Shown here: in pieces, positions 48,710-58,267 of the stretch | How the letters are laid out: each line of letters opens with the position of its first letter | Position numbering within the stretch: the first letter of the stretch is position 1 | DNA from: Pseudomonas sp. Root562 | GTDB taxonomy: Bacteria > Pseudomonadota > Gammaproteobacteria > Pseudomonadales > Pseudomonadaceae | NCBI RefSeq assembly: GCF_001427125.1 | Contig: NZ_LMGK01000001.1 | Coordinates: forward strand, 260,108-324,107 | Reading direction: 5' to 3' | DNA length: 64,000 bases | Notes under the pieces: generated by a model | Told to the model about the DNA's origin: nothing | The model's database searches: none | The model's input: only the letters and a program-made list of their open reading frames with translations | Made by a program: the position numbers and the translations under genes

Positions 48710-49936
48710 TTACGCCCAGCGCTTGAAAATCAGCGAAGTATTCACCCCGCCAAACGCAAAATTGTTGTTCATCACGTAACGGTTGCTCATCTGCCGGAAC
48801 TCGCCGCGCAAGTAGTCCAGCTTGCCGCAATGCGGGTCGACGTCGTCGAGGTTGAGGGTATGGGCGTAGAGGTCGCGGTTCATCATTTCGATGCTGAACC
48901 AGGACTCCAGCGCACCGCAGGCGCCGAGGGTGTGGCCGAGGAAGCTCTTTTGCGAGCTGATGGGCATGTGTTCGCCAAACAGGCTGCTGGTGGCCAAAGT
49001 TTCGGCGATGTCGCCCTGTTCAGTGGCAGTGCCGTGGCCGTTGACGTAACCGATATCCGACGGTTGCAGCCCCGCGTCTTCCAGTGCCAATTCCATCGCC
49101 CGGCGCATGGTGACTTGTTCGGGACGGGTGGTGTGCTGGCCGTCGGCGTTGCTGCCGAAACCGACGATTTCGGCATGGATGCGTGCGCCGCGCGCGAGGG
49201 CGTGCTCCAGCTCTTCGAGCACCAGCATGCCACCCCCTTCACCGATCACCAGGCCGTCACGGCCGCTGTCATAAGGACGTGGCGACAACTGCGGGGTGTC
49301 GTTCTTCAGGCTGGTGGCGTAGAGCGCGTCGAAAACCATGGCTTCGGTCGGGCACAGCTCTTCGGCGCCGCCGGCGAGCATCAGCGGCAAGCGGCCGAAC
49401 TTGATGGCCTCGTAGGCATAGCCGATGCCCTGGCTGCCGCTGGTGCAGGCGCTTGACGTCGGGATCAGGCGGCCGGTGAGGCCGAAGAAAATGCTGATAT
49501 TGGCCGCCGTGGTGTGCGGCATCATCCGCACATACGAGTTGGCGTTCAGGCCCTCGGCCACCGAATTGAGCAGCATGTTGCCGAACGCCTTGATCTCGTC
49601 GGTGCTGCCGGTGGACGAACCGCAGGCGACGCCCATGCGTCCATCCTTGATCGATTCGTCGTCGAGCAGTCCGGCGTCCGTCAACGCCTGTTCCGCCGCG
49701 CCGACTGCCAGCCGGGAAACGCGGCCCATGCTGCGCAGTTGCTTGCGAGTCCAGTGGCTCGGCACCTTGAAGTCGTCGATAGGCCCCGCCAGGCGCGTGT
49801 TGAGCTCGGTGAATCGATCCCACTCGTCCATCCGGCGAATGCCGCTGCGGTTGGCGGCGAAGTTGCCGACGATGGTCTGCCAATCGCTGCCGAGTGAGGT
49901 GATGCCGGCCATGCCGGTGACGACGACGCGCTTCAT
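48710..49936 (-). CDS. Aryl-polyene beta-ketoacyl-ACP synthase (ApeR-like)
   Basis: This 408-residue FabF-type condensing enzyme has a full catalytic set: Cys164 (SSACTSGSQG), His301 (NGHGTATEQGD) and His335 (SFLGHTLGA), with Lys330. The ATG overlaps the stop of the reductase gene by one base; a GTG two codons earlier is less likely. It is the last gene of the leftward pigment operon. In aryl-polyene clusters the terminal O-P-Q-R genes form a polyene-extending fatty-acid-like module, which this matches. Confidence 0.92.
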   Translation of the reverse strand: MKRVVVTGMAGITSLGSDWQTIVGNFAANRSGIRRMDEWDRFTELNTRLAGPIDDFKVPSHWTRKQLRSMGRVSRLAVGAAEQALTDAGLLDDESIKDGRMGVACGSSTGSTDEIKAFGNMLLNSVAEGLNANSYVRMMPHTTAANISIFFGLTGRLIPTSSACTSGSQGIGYAYEAIKFGRLPLMLAGGAEELCPTEAMVFDALYATSLKNDTPQLSPRPYDSGRDGLVIGEGGGMLVLEELEHALARGARIHAEIVGFGSNADGQHTTRPEQVTMRRAMELALEDAGLQPSDIGYVNGHGTATEQGDIAETLATSSLFGEHMPISSQKSFLGHTLGACGALESWFSIEMMNRDLYAHTLNLDDVDPHCGKLDYLRGEFRQMSNRYVMNNNFAFGGVNTSLIFKRWA

Positions 49937-50664
49937 CAGCACAGGCCTCCGTTGACGGCCAGAACCTGCCGGGTGATGTACGAGGCTTCCGCGGACATCA
50001 GGAAATTCACTGCGCCTGCCACCTCTTCAGGTGTGCCCATGCGTTGTGCGGGAATCATTTTCATCAGTTCTTCCACCGGCACGTTTTCGTCGAGCATGGC
50101 CGTGTCGATCAGGCCGGGGGCGACACAGTTAACGGTAATTTTGCGCTTGCCCAGTTCAATCGCCAATGCTTTCGCCGCGCCGATCAGGCCGGCCTTGGAG
50201 GCGCTGTAGTTGACCTGGCCCCGGTTGCCGATCAGGCCGGACACCGACGTGATGCAGACAATCCGCCCGGCGGCGCGACGACGGATCATCGGCATCATCA
50301 CCGGGTGCAACACGTTGTAGAAACCGTCGAGGTTGGTGCGCATCACCACATCCCAATCATCCTCGCTCAGTGCCGGAAAAGCACCATCACGGGTCAGGCC
50401 GGCGTTGAGCACCACGCCGTAATAGGCGCCGTGGGTTTCGACGTCGGCCTCAAGCATCGCTTTGCACATGGCGCGGTCGCTGACGTCGAATTGCAGGATG
50501 CGTGCCTTGCGTCCCAAGGCTTCGATGTCGGCTTGCACGGCCATGGCCTCGCTCAGTCCACTGCGGCAATGCAGCACGATGTCATGCCCGGCCTGGGCCA
50601 GGCGCAAGGCGATGGCGCGGCCGATACCACGGCTGGAACCGGTGACCAGTACGGATTCAGTCAT
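49936..50664 (-). CDS. 3-oxoacyl-ACP reductase, FabG-type (ApeQ-like)
   Basis: This 242-residue short-chain dehydrogenase has the cofactor motif TGSSRGIG at 8-15 and the catalytic Asn111, Ser140, Tyr153 and Lys157 (YSASK). It would reduce the beta-keto group in each polyene extension cycle. It overlaps both neighbours and lies inside the ketosynthase/dehydratase module. Confidence 0.93.
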   Translation of the reverse strand: MTESVLVTGSSRGIGRAIALRLAQAGHDIVLHCRSGLSEAMAVQADIEALGRKARILQFDVSDRAMCKAMLEADVETHGAYYGVVLNAGLTRDGAFPALSEDDWDVVMRTNLDGFYNVLHPVMMPMIRRRAAGRIVCITSVSGLIGNRGQVNYSASKAGLIGAAKALAIELGKRKITVNCVAPGLIDTAMLDENVPVEELMKMIPAQRMGTPEEVAGAVNFLMSAEASYITRQVLAVNGGLC

Positions 50665-51122
50665 GACTGGACTCCTGCGGGTTCATGAAGATATTGAGCC
50701 GCCTGCGGCGGGCGGTACACGTTCAGGCGGGCGGTGGCGTGAATGCCTGGCCCGTCGATGTGGCATTCGAACACGCCCATGCCGTTGTCGTCCTCCAGCG
50801 AGCGGATGCCGTGGATGGTCAACTCGCTGCCGGCCGGGAAGTTTTCGACGTTGCACTCGAACTTGCGGCTGCCGAGCAGAAAGCCCAAGGCCACCGTTTC
50901 GCCACGCTGGCGCGCATGACAACCGGCGAAGGCGGCGACGCTCTGGGCCATCAGTTCGATGCCAACCCAGGCCGGCAAACTGCCGTCAGGCAGGCTGAAC
51001 AAGCCATCAGGCTTGACGGTGAGGCGGGTGTGAATCTGCTCGTCATCGAATGCCAGGATCTGATCGATAAAGATCATGTCGCCGGCGTGAGGCAGCAGTT
51101 CGGCGAGCGGCCAGTCAATCAT
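50661..51122 (-). CDS. Hotdog-fold 3-hydroxyacyl-ACP dehydratase (ApeP-like)
   Basis: This 153-residue protein starts at the ATG giving MIDWPLAELLPHAGDM. A longer frame upstream lies within the next gene and is rejected. The segment LPHAGDMIFIDQI and the central helix WVGIELMAQSVAAF match the ApeP/FabZ-like dehydratases of aryl-polyene clusters. It removes water to form the conjugated double bond. It overlaps its neighbours by four bases on each side. Confidence 0.9.
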   Translation of the reverse strand: MIDWPLAELLPHAGDMIFIDQILAFDDEQIHTRLTVKPDGLFSLPDGSLPAWVGIELMAQSVAAFAGCHARQRGETVALGFLLGSRKFECNVENFPAGSELTIHGIRSLEDDNGMGVFECHIDGPGIHATARLNVYRPPQAAQYLHEPAGVQS

Positions 51123-52315
51123 GGGGCGTCTCCGATAATCAGGCTGACGTTGTTGCCACCGAAGGCAAAGGAATTGCTCATCAGGAAGCGAGGTCCTGTG
51201 GACGCCAGTCGATCGGCCGGGGTCACCCATTTCAGGGGCGGTAACGCCGGGTCCGGTTGGCCATCCCAGATGTGCGGCGGCAGGGCGTGCGCGTGGTTGT
51301 CCTTGCTCAGGCTCAACCAGCAGAACGCCGCTTCCAGTGCCCCGGCGGCGCCGAGGGTATGACCGGTCATGGGTTTGGTCGACGAGCAGGGGACACCTTG
51401 CGCAAACAGCGCATTCACTGCCTGACTTTCCATGGCGTCGTTGTGCTGGGTAGCGGTGCCGTGCAGGTTCAGGTAGCCGATTTGTTCGGGCTGTAATTGG
51501 GCCTGGTTCAAAGCCTTGCGCATCGCTTGTCGGGCTCCACGGCCGGTCGGTTCCGGCGCGGAAATGTGATGGGCATCGGAGCTGGCGCCGCTGCCCAGCA
51601 AGGCAATCGCCTGGCTGTCACTGGACTGTTTGCTCATCAGGAACAGCACCGCCGCTTCACCGATGTTGATGCCGTTGCGGTTTACCGAGAACGGATTGCA
51701 GCGTTGCCCGGACACCGCCTCCAACGCTGAGAAACCATTAAGGGTCAGCTTGCACAATGTGTCGACGCCACCGCACAGCACCACGTCGCAAACGCCCAGA
51801 TCGAGCAGTCGCCGGGCGCTCATCAATGCCCGGGCGCTGGAGGTGCAGGCGGTGGAAATCACATAGGCGGGACCGCTCAGTTGCAACCAGTCGGCGAGGA
51901 AATTTGCCGGTGCGCCGAGTTCCTGTTGCTCATAGTCATATTCGTTCGGGAACTGCTGCTCGCGCACGTACTGAGCCAGCCCCTGACTGGCCTCATCGAT
52001 GCCCGAGGTGCTGGTGCCGAGCACCACGCCGATGCGATGACGACCGTAGGTCTGGATCGCTTGATCGATGTCCTGGCGAATTTGCAGGGCGGCTTCGAGC
52101 AACAGTTGATTGTTGCGGCTGCGCTGCCGACTCAGCTGTGGCGGAATCGCCGCAAGCTCGCCCTGCACCGCGCCTACGGGCAACGAACGCTCCGGCACCC
52201 AGCCAGCTTCACTGCGCATGCCGGAGCAGTCGCCAGCGAACAGGTTGCGGGCGACTTGCGCCTTGCCGCGCCCCAGCGAGCAAATCACCCCGAGGGCGTT
52301 CAGGTAGGCCGTCAT
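51119..52315 (-). CDS. Aryl-polyene beta-ketoacyl-ACP synthase (ApeO-like)
   Basis: This 398-residue condensing enzyme has Cys157 (STACTSSARA), His285 (NLHGTATQHND) and His319 (MTGHTLGA) with Lys314, so it should be active. It is a distant paralogue of the ketosynthase at 48710-49936. The division of labour (chain initiation or elongation) cannot be told from sequence alone. It overlaps the DUF3261 gene and the dehydratase gene. Confidence 0.92.
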   Translation of the reverse strand: MTAYLNALGVICSLGRGKAQVARNLFAGDCSGMRSEAGWVPERSLPVGAVQGELAAIPPQLSRQRSRNNQLLLEAALQIRQDIDQAIQTYGRHRIGVVLGTSTSGIDEASQGLAQYVREQQFPNEYDYEQQELGAPANFLADWLQLSGPAYVISTACTSSARALMSARRLLDLGVCDVVLCGGVDTLCKLTLNGFSALEAVSGQRCNPFSVNRNGINIGEAAVLFLMSKQSSDSQAIALLGSGASSDAHHISAPEPTGRGARQAMRKALNQAQLQPEQIGYLNLHGTATQHNDAMESQAVNALFAQGVPCSSTKPMTGHTLGAAGALEAAFCWLSLSKDNHAHALPPHIWDGQPDPALPPLKWVTPADRLASTGPRFLMSNSFAFGGNNVSLIIGDAP

Positions 52316-52818
52316 GGGGTGTCACCGCTCAGGGGCGTGATTTGATAATTCGGGCCTTTTGGCAAATTCAATTCGAAGCTCGAGGGTTGTGAATAATGAA
52401 CGTCCCAGCGCGCTGGCAGCGAACGTTGCGCGCCGTGTTGCCAGGCGCTGGGGTAGTTGCTCTGTAGCTCGTCTTTTGGGGTCAGCGCGAACAGCAACGC
52501 GGCGAACAGTTCTCGGGCTTCCGGGTTGGGCGGCAGCAGGCCATCGGCGCGCCACGAGCCGTCGACCAGTTTCTGGCGTGCCTGGGGAATGCCCAGCAGG
52601 TCCATCATCGACCAGCGAATGGCCGGACCTTCACGCTGGATCACCAATACCCAGTCTTGACGCTGTTCGGCCTGCAAGCGCTGGATGTGAAATTGCAAAG
52701 GCAACGAAAGGCTCGGGTTTTTTTCGGGCAGCGGCGGCTGGCTGGCACAGGCGCCGAGCAGCAGGACTGCGACCGATAGAAGAAATCGCATGGCGAAGCG
52801 GTTGACGAAAAACATCAC
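52312..52818 (-). CDS. DUF3261 lipoprotein of the aryl-polyene cluster (ApeN-like)
   Basis: This 168-residue protein has a lipoprotein signal with lipobox LLGAC (Cys24, or Cys15 from the internal ATG at residue 10). A DUF3261 domain follows. Such lipoproteins occur in aryl-polyene clusters and probably help place the lipid-linked pigment in the outer membrane. The exact role is unknown. It overlaps both neighbours by four bases. Confidence 0.82.
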   Translation of the reverse strand: MMFFVNRFAMRFLLSVAVLLLGACASQPPLPEKNPSLSLPLQFHIQRLQAEQRQDWVLVIQREGPAIRWSMMDLLGIPQARQKLVDGSWRADGLLPPNPEARELFAALLFALTPKDELQSNYPSAWQHGAQRSLPARWDVHYSQPSSFELNLPKGPNYQITPLSGDTP

Positions 52819-53540
52819 ACAGCACCTTCAAGAGGTTTGCGCGCCACCACATTGACCAGCGTTTCTTCCCGCTGGCCAAAAGGCTTCGGTTGGCGCAAGC
52901 CCATACGTTCAAGCAGGCCGAAATCCCTGGCGCGGCTCCACCACAGGTACGGATAGGACACGTTTTTTTCCGTGAATTGAAAACCCTGTCGACGAATCAT
53001 CGCCAGATACTGCGCGGCACTCTTTTGCACGTGCATCGGGTGGCGGAACAACCAGCGAATCACCCAGGTATCAATGTAAGCCTCGGTGGATTCCGCGAAC
53101 AGCAGGTAACCACCCGGCTTGAGCACGCGATAGAACTCGGCGAGTGCCTGTTCCTGCTCGACCAGATGATGGAATGTCTGGTGACAGAACAGCAGGTCGA
53201 CGCTGGCGTCGGGCACGGCCAGGGTCGCGCAATCGCTGCCGAGCAATTCTACCGTCAAACCTTGGCCAGCTGCTTCTGCGCGGCTCTGGTTCAGGCTTTG
53301 CGGGTCGGCGTCCACGCCGATCAGACGCTCGGGCATGAAGGCCTGTTGCAGATAGCGAAATGACTTGCCTTGACCGCAACCGGCGTCCAGCAACACCGGA
53401 CGGCTTGGCAACACGTCGCCGAACAGGCGCTGCAGATCATTGATCGCCACGCGCAGCACATGATGCTGCCAGGTGTGGCTGCGCAGGAACCAAAGCCCGA
53501 AACGGGTCTCTTCGACGTAAATGTTGCTCAAGTAGCTCAT
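52815..53540 (-). CDS. Class I SAM-dependent methyltransferase
   Basis: This 241-residue enzyme has motif I LLDAGCGQGKSF and the acidic residue in LIGVDADPQS. CHQTFHHLVEQEQALAEFYR resembles the UbiE/type 11 family. The ATG overlapping the halogenase-like gene stop is used. In pigment clusters it may methylate the aryl head or its hydroxyl. The substrate is inferred from context only. Confidence 0.85.
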   Translation of the reverse strand: MSYLSNIYVEETRFGLWFLRSHTWQHHVLRVAINDLQRLFGDVLPSRPVLLDAGCGQGKSFRYLQQAFMPERLIGVDADPQSLNQSRAEAAGQGLTVELLGSDCATLAVPDASVDLLFCHQTFHHLVEQEQALAEFYRVLKPGGYLLFAESTEAYIDTWVIRWLFRHPMHVQKSAAQYLAMIRRQGFQFTEKNVSYPYLWWSRARDFGLLERMGLRQPKPFGQREETLVNVVARKPLEGAV

Positions 53541-54784
53541 GTGGCGTCCCTTGAACACAGCTGCGACAACATCCGCAGTCGGCGTTTGGGTTCGGCGACG
53601 AACGGGTTGCGCTCATCCCAGGCATAACCGGCGAGGATCGAACTGATCATGCGGCGAATGTCCGGCGCACCGCCAGGGAAATAAATCACGTCCTGGAAAG
53701 TCCCGGCATACCAGCCCTCGACGTAGCAGCGGAAGGTATCGACACCGCGCTTGAGCGGTTCGGCGAACTCGCGTTGCCAGTCGACGGTTTCGCCTTGCAA
53801 CTGACGGTGCAAAACCGCAGCGGCCATGCTCGCTGAACGCATGGCGATGGTCACGCCGGAGGAAAACACCGGATCGAGGAATTCCGCCGCGTTGCCCAGC
53901 AAGGCAAAACCCGGCCCGTGCAGGGTTTTGACGTTGGCCGAGTACCCGCCGATGGTACGCGCCGGGGTATCCCAAACGGCGTTGGTCAGTACACCGGCGA
54001 GGCTCGGCGTTTCGGCGATGAAGCCGCGCAGGCAATCGTCCAGATTGTCGCTGCGACCCTCGAAATGTTCCGCTGAAGCGACCACGCCGACCGAGCAACG
54101 TCCGTTGCTGAACGGGATGGTCCAGAACCAGATATCGCGCTGGGTAGGGTGCGTGGTGACAAGGATCTTGCTGCGGTCGAAATTCGGGTTGTCGATATGG
54201 TCTTCGACGTGGGTGAACACGGCCTGGCGCAGCGGGAAATTCGACGGCGCCTCCAGGTCGAGCAGGCGCGGCAGCACACGCCCGTAACCGCTGGCATCAA
54301 GCATGAAATCCGCTTCGATCCGATACTCACTGCCATCCTCACGCTTGACGCCGAGCAGTGGCTTGGCTTGATCGATATCGACGCTGACGATGGTTTCGCC
54401 GTAGCGGATCTCCACGCCCTGGAGGGCGGCCTGATCGGCCAGCAGCTTGTCGAAGTCGGCGCGCTGGACCTGAAACGTTGTCGGTTTGCCTTGGGTGAAC
54501 GTATCGCCGAAATCGAAGCTGCTGTAGCGCTCGCCCCAGGCGAACGCAGCACCGGTCTTCAGCTGGAAGCCGGCCGCGTTGACGGCATCGAGCATGCCCG
54601 CTTCTTCGACGAAATCCAGGCAATGCGACAGCAGGCTCTCGCCGATGGAAAACCGGGGGAAATGCTGTCGCTCGATGACCAGCACATCATGGCCCTTGCG
54701 TTTGAGCAGCGCAGCGGCGATAGCGCCGGAAGGGCCGGCCCCGATGACCACGATCGGGCGACGTTGCAATTCAACGGTTGGCAT
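53537..54784 (-). CDS. Flavin-dependent halogenase-like oxidoreductase
   Basis: This 415-residue protein has the FAD motif GAGPSG at 15-20 and FPRFSIGESLL at 42-52. The halogenase signature WxWxIP appears as WFWTIP at 219-224. Lys76 (FQLKTGAAFAWG) lies where phenolic halogenases place their catalytic lysine. A chlorinated or brominated aryl head, as in xanthomonadins, is possible. Hydroxylation or another flavin reaction is the alternative, since the motif also occurs in non-halogenating relatives. It overlaps the methyltransferase gene by 4 bases and the antiporter-like gene by 14. Confidence 0.82.
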   Translation of the reverse strand: MPTVELQRRPIVVIGAGPSGAIAAALLKRKGHDVLVIERQHFPRFSIGESLLSHCLDFVEEAGMLDAVNAAGFQLKTGAAFAWGERYSSFDFGDTFTQGKPTTFQVQRADFDKLLADQAALQGVEIRYGETIVSVDIDQAKPLLGVKREDGSEYRIEADFMLDASGYGRVLPRLLDLEAPSNFPLRQAVFTHVEDHIDNPNFDRSKILVTTHPTQRDIWFWTIPFSNGRCSVGVVASAEHFEGRSDNLDDCLRGFIAETPSLAGVLTNAVWDTPARTIGGYSANVKTLHGPGFALLGNAAEFLDPVFSSGVTIAMRSASMAAAVLHRQLQGETVDWQREFAEPLKRGVDTFRCYVEGWYAGTFQDVIYFPGGAPDIRRMISSILAGYAWDERNPFVAEPKRRLRMLSQLCSRDAT

Positions 54785-55931
54785 GAGGGCTCCTTGCCGG
54801 GGCGGCAGCGTTCAGGGGAATTCGGTGCATACCGGCGAGTGCCGGCAGCAGTGTCGCGACCAGGCCCATCAGCATCAACGCAAAGTACAGCGCCGGGCTG
54901 ATCAGCTGTTGTTGCAGCAGCAGGTTGAGAAAGACGATCTCACTCAAGCCGCGAATGTTCAGCAGCACGCTTTCGCGCCAGCGACTGGCGCCCTGGAACG
55001 AGGCGCCGGCCCAGCCCAGGCCGATCCAGTTGCCCAGCAGTTTGCTGGCGATCGGCAACAGCAGCAGCGCCACCAGTTGCAGCCAGCCAAGGCTGTCCAT
55101 CGCGCTGTGCACGTTGATCTGCACGATGCCGAAGGTGAGGATCAACGGGATGGCGATGTAGGTCTGCAGGCGGCTCATCCAGATCGCCGGCAGCGGCAGC
55201 ACCAGCGGCGCCTTCAGCGCGGCCATGATCAACACATAACCGATGCCGAAAATCAGCGCATTGAGCTTGTAGTGTTCGGCGACCACCAGCAGGGCGAAAA
55301 AGCCCAGGCTGTAGAGCCAGGTCTGGCGCAGTCCGAGTAGCCGCAGCAACACGGGCAGGCAGGCACCGGCCAAGGGCAGCAGGAGACTGCCCAGGTGCAG
55401 GCTGCCTTGGGCGAGGGCAAACAGGGTCCAGCAGGCGAGGTCGATCAGGATCGCGGTCTGTACCAGTCGACGGGTGGCGGCTGGCGGGTAATCGATGTGT
55501 CGCAGGTACAGGTACAACACTGGAATCGCAGTGATGGCAAACAACAAACCAACGGCCAGCGAACTGATCCACGGTTGCGGCGGCAGCAGCCAGACCGCGG
55601 TGGCGAGGCCGCAGACGAACGGAATACAGAAACTCGGCAGGGCGATTTTCAGGCTTCGGCGGTCCAGTTGCAGATCGATCACATCGCTGAGGATATAGCC
55701 CAACAGCAGTGCAAAACTCAGGCTGTAGAGGTTTTTCAGCCAGATGGGCGACACCAGCGCCGCGCCGCTCAGTTGCCATTGCGGCTCGATCCAGAAGAAC
55801 ATCAACAGCGGCAGGCCAATGGTCGCCAGCAACAACTGGCTGACGATCGGGATCAGGCCTACGTGGCGACCGATGCGAGTCGCCACGGCGAACAACGCCA
55901 GGGCCATTAGCCAAAACACAACGATCATCAT
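54771..55931 (-). CDS. CPA2-type cation/proton antiporter-like membrane protein
   Basis: This 386-residue protein has about 11-12 membrane helices. The late segment LLNIRGLSEIVFLNLLL resembles the NTRGLTE-type motif of Kef/Nha-like exchangers. No cytoplasmic nucleotide-binding domain follows. Such a gene is not part of the minimal aryl-polyene set of E. coli. It overlaps the MMPL exporter and halogenase-like genes, so it is made with them. Ion specificity is unknown. Confidence 0.78.
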   Translation of the reverse strand: MMIVVFWLMALALFAVATRIGRHVGLIPIVSQLLLATIGLPLLMFFWIEPQWQLSGAALVSPIWLKNLYSLSFALLLGYILSDVIDLQLDRRSLKIALPSFCIPFVCGLATAVWLLPPQPWISSLAVGLLFAITAIPVLYLYLRHIDYPPAATRRLVQTAILIDLACWTLFALAQGSLHLGSLLLPLAGACLPVLLRLLGLRQTWLYSLGFFALLVVAEHYKLNALIFGIGYVLIMAALKAPLVLPLPAIWMSRLQTYIAIPLILTFGIVQINVHSAMDSLGWLQLVALLLLPIASKLLGNWIGLGWAGASFQGASRWRESVLLNIRGLSEIVFLNLLLQQQLISPALYFALMLMGLVATLLPALAGMHRIPLNAAAPARSPHANR

Positions 55932-58267
55932 GTTGTCGGCTCCGCAACAGGTAGCGCATGCACATGGCGCCCGGCCCAGGGGGCAAGCAGGAAACTGAAG
56001 ATCAGCCCCAGGCTAACCGACAAGCCGAAATTACTCACCGCGGGCGTACTGGACACCGCCAGCAAGCCGAACGACAGCCAAGTAGTCAATGCCGCCAGCA
56101 AGGTGCCCAACAGGCTCACGGCGGCGCCACCGACCTGTTCGCGCATGAGGATCGCGTAGTCGACGCTGATCGCCGTCACCAGCAGCAGGCCGAACAGGCT
56201 GAACAGCGTCAGCGGCTGCCCCAGCCAACCGAGGCTGGCCAGGCTGCACAGAGCGGCCAGCAGCGGCAGGGACACAATGCGCAGTGCGCCGCCAAAGCCG
56301 AACGGCACGACCAACACCAGCACGATCAGCACACAGGAAGCGAGTTTCAGTTCGGCAGCGCTGATTTGAGTGGCAGCGAAAACACGGTTCAGCTCACCCA
56401 GTCGATCCACCAGTACCACCCCCGGTAAATCTTCAGCCTGGACTTGCAGCAAGTTCGGGTTGGTGATGCCTTGCAGGCTGACCATGGCCGCTACGCCGTC
56501 ATCGGTCGGCCCCAGCCACAACAAGCGATAAGGTTCCGCCAGCGGCCCGGCCAGGGCACTGTCGATGTCTTCGACGGGCAGTGCTTGCAGCTGGGTCAAC
56601 TCCGCTTGCAACGCCGCGACCGGCACGCCGACATCCAGCAGCGGCTGCCAGAACTGCGGCAGTTTGCCCAAGGCTTGGCGAACGTGTTGCTGGTCATTTG
56701 ACGGGCTGACCAATTGGTCGAGCGACAGATAGCCCTGAAGTTTTTCCAGATTGACCAACTGATCCAGACGTTCGCTCAAGGCACTTGATCGTTCGAGCAA
56801 TTGCTGTTGGTTGGCGGCCCGCACCAGGAAGAACTGGCTGGTGGGTTGATAGCCGGTGATCCGTGCGATGGTTTGTGCTTCGTCGGTCAATTGCTGCGGT
56901 GCACCGACCCATTGGCGAATGTCGTTTTTCGTTTGCAGTTGCAGCAGGCCAGCGACACAGAAAGCGAGCAGCAGCACCAGCAGCACCGGCGTGCTCAGGA
57001 TCTTGAGCAAGTCTTCGCGACGAGCCAGCAAAAACTCGGAAACCTGCAGCGGCCATTGCGCCGGGCGCAACTCCACACCCTTGAGCAGCGCCGGCAACAG
57101 GCATACGGCGGACAGATAAGCTCCCAGCAGACCGGCGGCGGAGAACACCGCAATCTGGGTCAGCGCGGGGAACGGCGTCCAGGCCAGGGCCAGGTAGCCG
57201 ATGGCGCTGGTGATCAGGCTCAATGTCAGGCCCGGCAAAGTCAGGCGTAGCGCTGGCCAGCTTTGCCAGGGTTTCAGGCTCCAGCTCTTGGACAAATAGT
57301 GCAATGGATAATCGACCGCGACGCCGATCAGGCTCGACCCCAGCACCAGTGTCATCACGTGCATATGACCGAACAGTGCCACACACGCCACCGCGCCGAA
57401 CAGCATGCCCACCAGCACCGGGACAAATGCCAGCAACACACGCCAGCGGCGGAAGGCCAGAAGCAACAACAACAGGATGCCGACGGTGGCACCACCGCCG
57501 ACCCAGGTCATCTCACGGGACGCCTGTTTCTGACCATTGGCGGCATAGAGCAGGCCGCTGGCGGCCAGCAGTTGCACGTCAGACCTGGCGGCTTCTTCGC
57601 GGCTTTGTGCAAGCAGATCGGCTACTTGCAGCGGCAGGCTCATGTCGAAGGCGTTGCCGGTGGTGCGGGCGCGCAGCAGTACCCAGCTCTTGCCGTCGGC
57701 ATCGGCAATCAACGCGCCGCTGCCGAGGTCCAGTTGCACCGCACCGTGCTGCGGCTGGCTGTTCTGGATGCGTCCGGTCAGGCCCAGCCAGTCGTCCTGG
57801 CTTGGCACCAGGCTGAAGCCGGTGAAAGGGTCGAACAGCGCTTGTACGCGTTGCTGGATAAAGGCGTCGGGATGCTCGATCAATTGCTGGCGATCGTCCG
57901 CCGAGAGCATCGACAAACGGCCCTGCAACAGTTGCGTGCGCAGCGCCGGCAAATCGGCTTGCAGGTTCCACTGGACCTTCTCGAACAAACCACTGGCCTG
58001 CCATTGATCGCCGAGTTTTTGCGCCATGGCGATGGCCTGCTCACGATGTTCATGGCCGACCAGTACCAGCATTTCGCGATTCAGTGGTTCCTGCATGCGT
58101 TGTTCGGCGCGCATTTCCAGAGCGTCGGGCGCAGTGCCCGGCACCAGTTCCATCAGGTTGGCCGACAACGGTGCACCGTTGCGCCATTGCCAACCGGCGA
58201 GCGCCACCACGGCCAGCAGCAGGATCACGAATAGCCACGGCAGCCTGCGTTCACTGGGCAAAGTCAT
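55928..58267 (-). CDS. MMPL/RND-family exporter of the aryl-polyene cluster (ApeM-like)
   Basis: This 779-residue protein has an N-terminal helix, a large periplasmic loop, a block of helices, a second large loop and a second block, as in RND transporters. The motif SLIGVAVDYPLHYL and its second-half counterpart VTAISVDYAILM carry the acidic residues of proton relay. Exporters of this type move the lipid-linked pigment to the outer membrane with the LolA-like partner. The start overlaps the lolA-like gene by 17 bases. Confidence 0.9.
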   Translation of the reverse strand: MTLPSERRLPWLFVILLLAVVALAGWQWRNGAPLSANLMELVPGTAPDALEMRAEQRMQEPLNREMLVLVGHEHREQAIAMAQKLGDQWQASGLFEKVQWNLQADLPALRTQLLQGRLSMLSADDRQQLIEHPDAFIQQRVQALFDPFTGFSLVPSQDDWLGLTGRIQNSQPQHGAVQLDLGSGALIADADGKSWVLLRARTTGNAFDMSLPLQVADLLAQSREEAARSDVQLLAASGLLYAANGQKQASREMTWVGGGATVGILLLLLLAFRRWRVLLAFVPVLVGMLFGAVACVALFGHMHVMTLVLGSSLIGVAVDYPLHYLSKSWSLKPWQSWPALRLTLPGLTLSLITSAIGYLALAWTPFPALTQIAVFSAAGLLGAYLSAVCLLPALLKGVELRPAQWPLQVSEFLLARREDLLKILSTPVLLVLLLAFCVAGLLQLQTKNDIRQWVGAPQQLTDEAQTIARITGYQPTSQFFLVRAANQQQLLERSSALSERLDQLVNLEKLQGYLSLDQLVSPSNDQQHVRQALGKLPQFWQPLLDVGVPVAALQAELTQLQALPVEDIDSALAGPLAEPYRLLWLGPTDDGVAAMVSLQGITNPNLLQVQAEDLPGVVLVDRLGELNRVFAATQISAAELKLASCVLIVLVLVVPFGFGGALRIVSLPLLAALCSLASLGWLGQPLTLFSLFGLLLVTAISVDYAILMREQVGGAAVSLLGTLLAALTTWLSFGLLAVSSTPAVSNFGLSVSLGLIFSFLLAPWAGRHVHALPVAEPTT

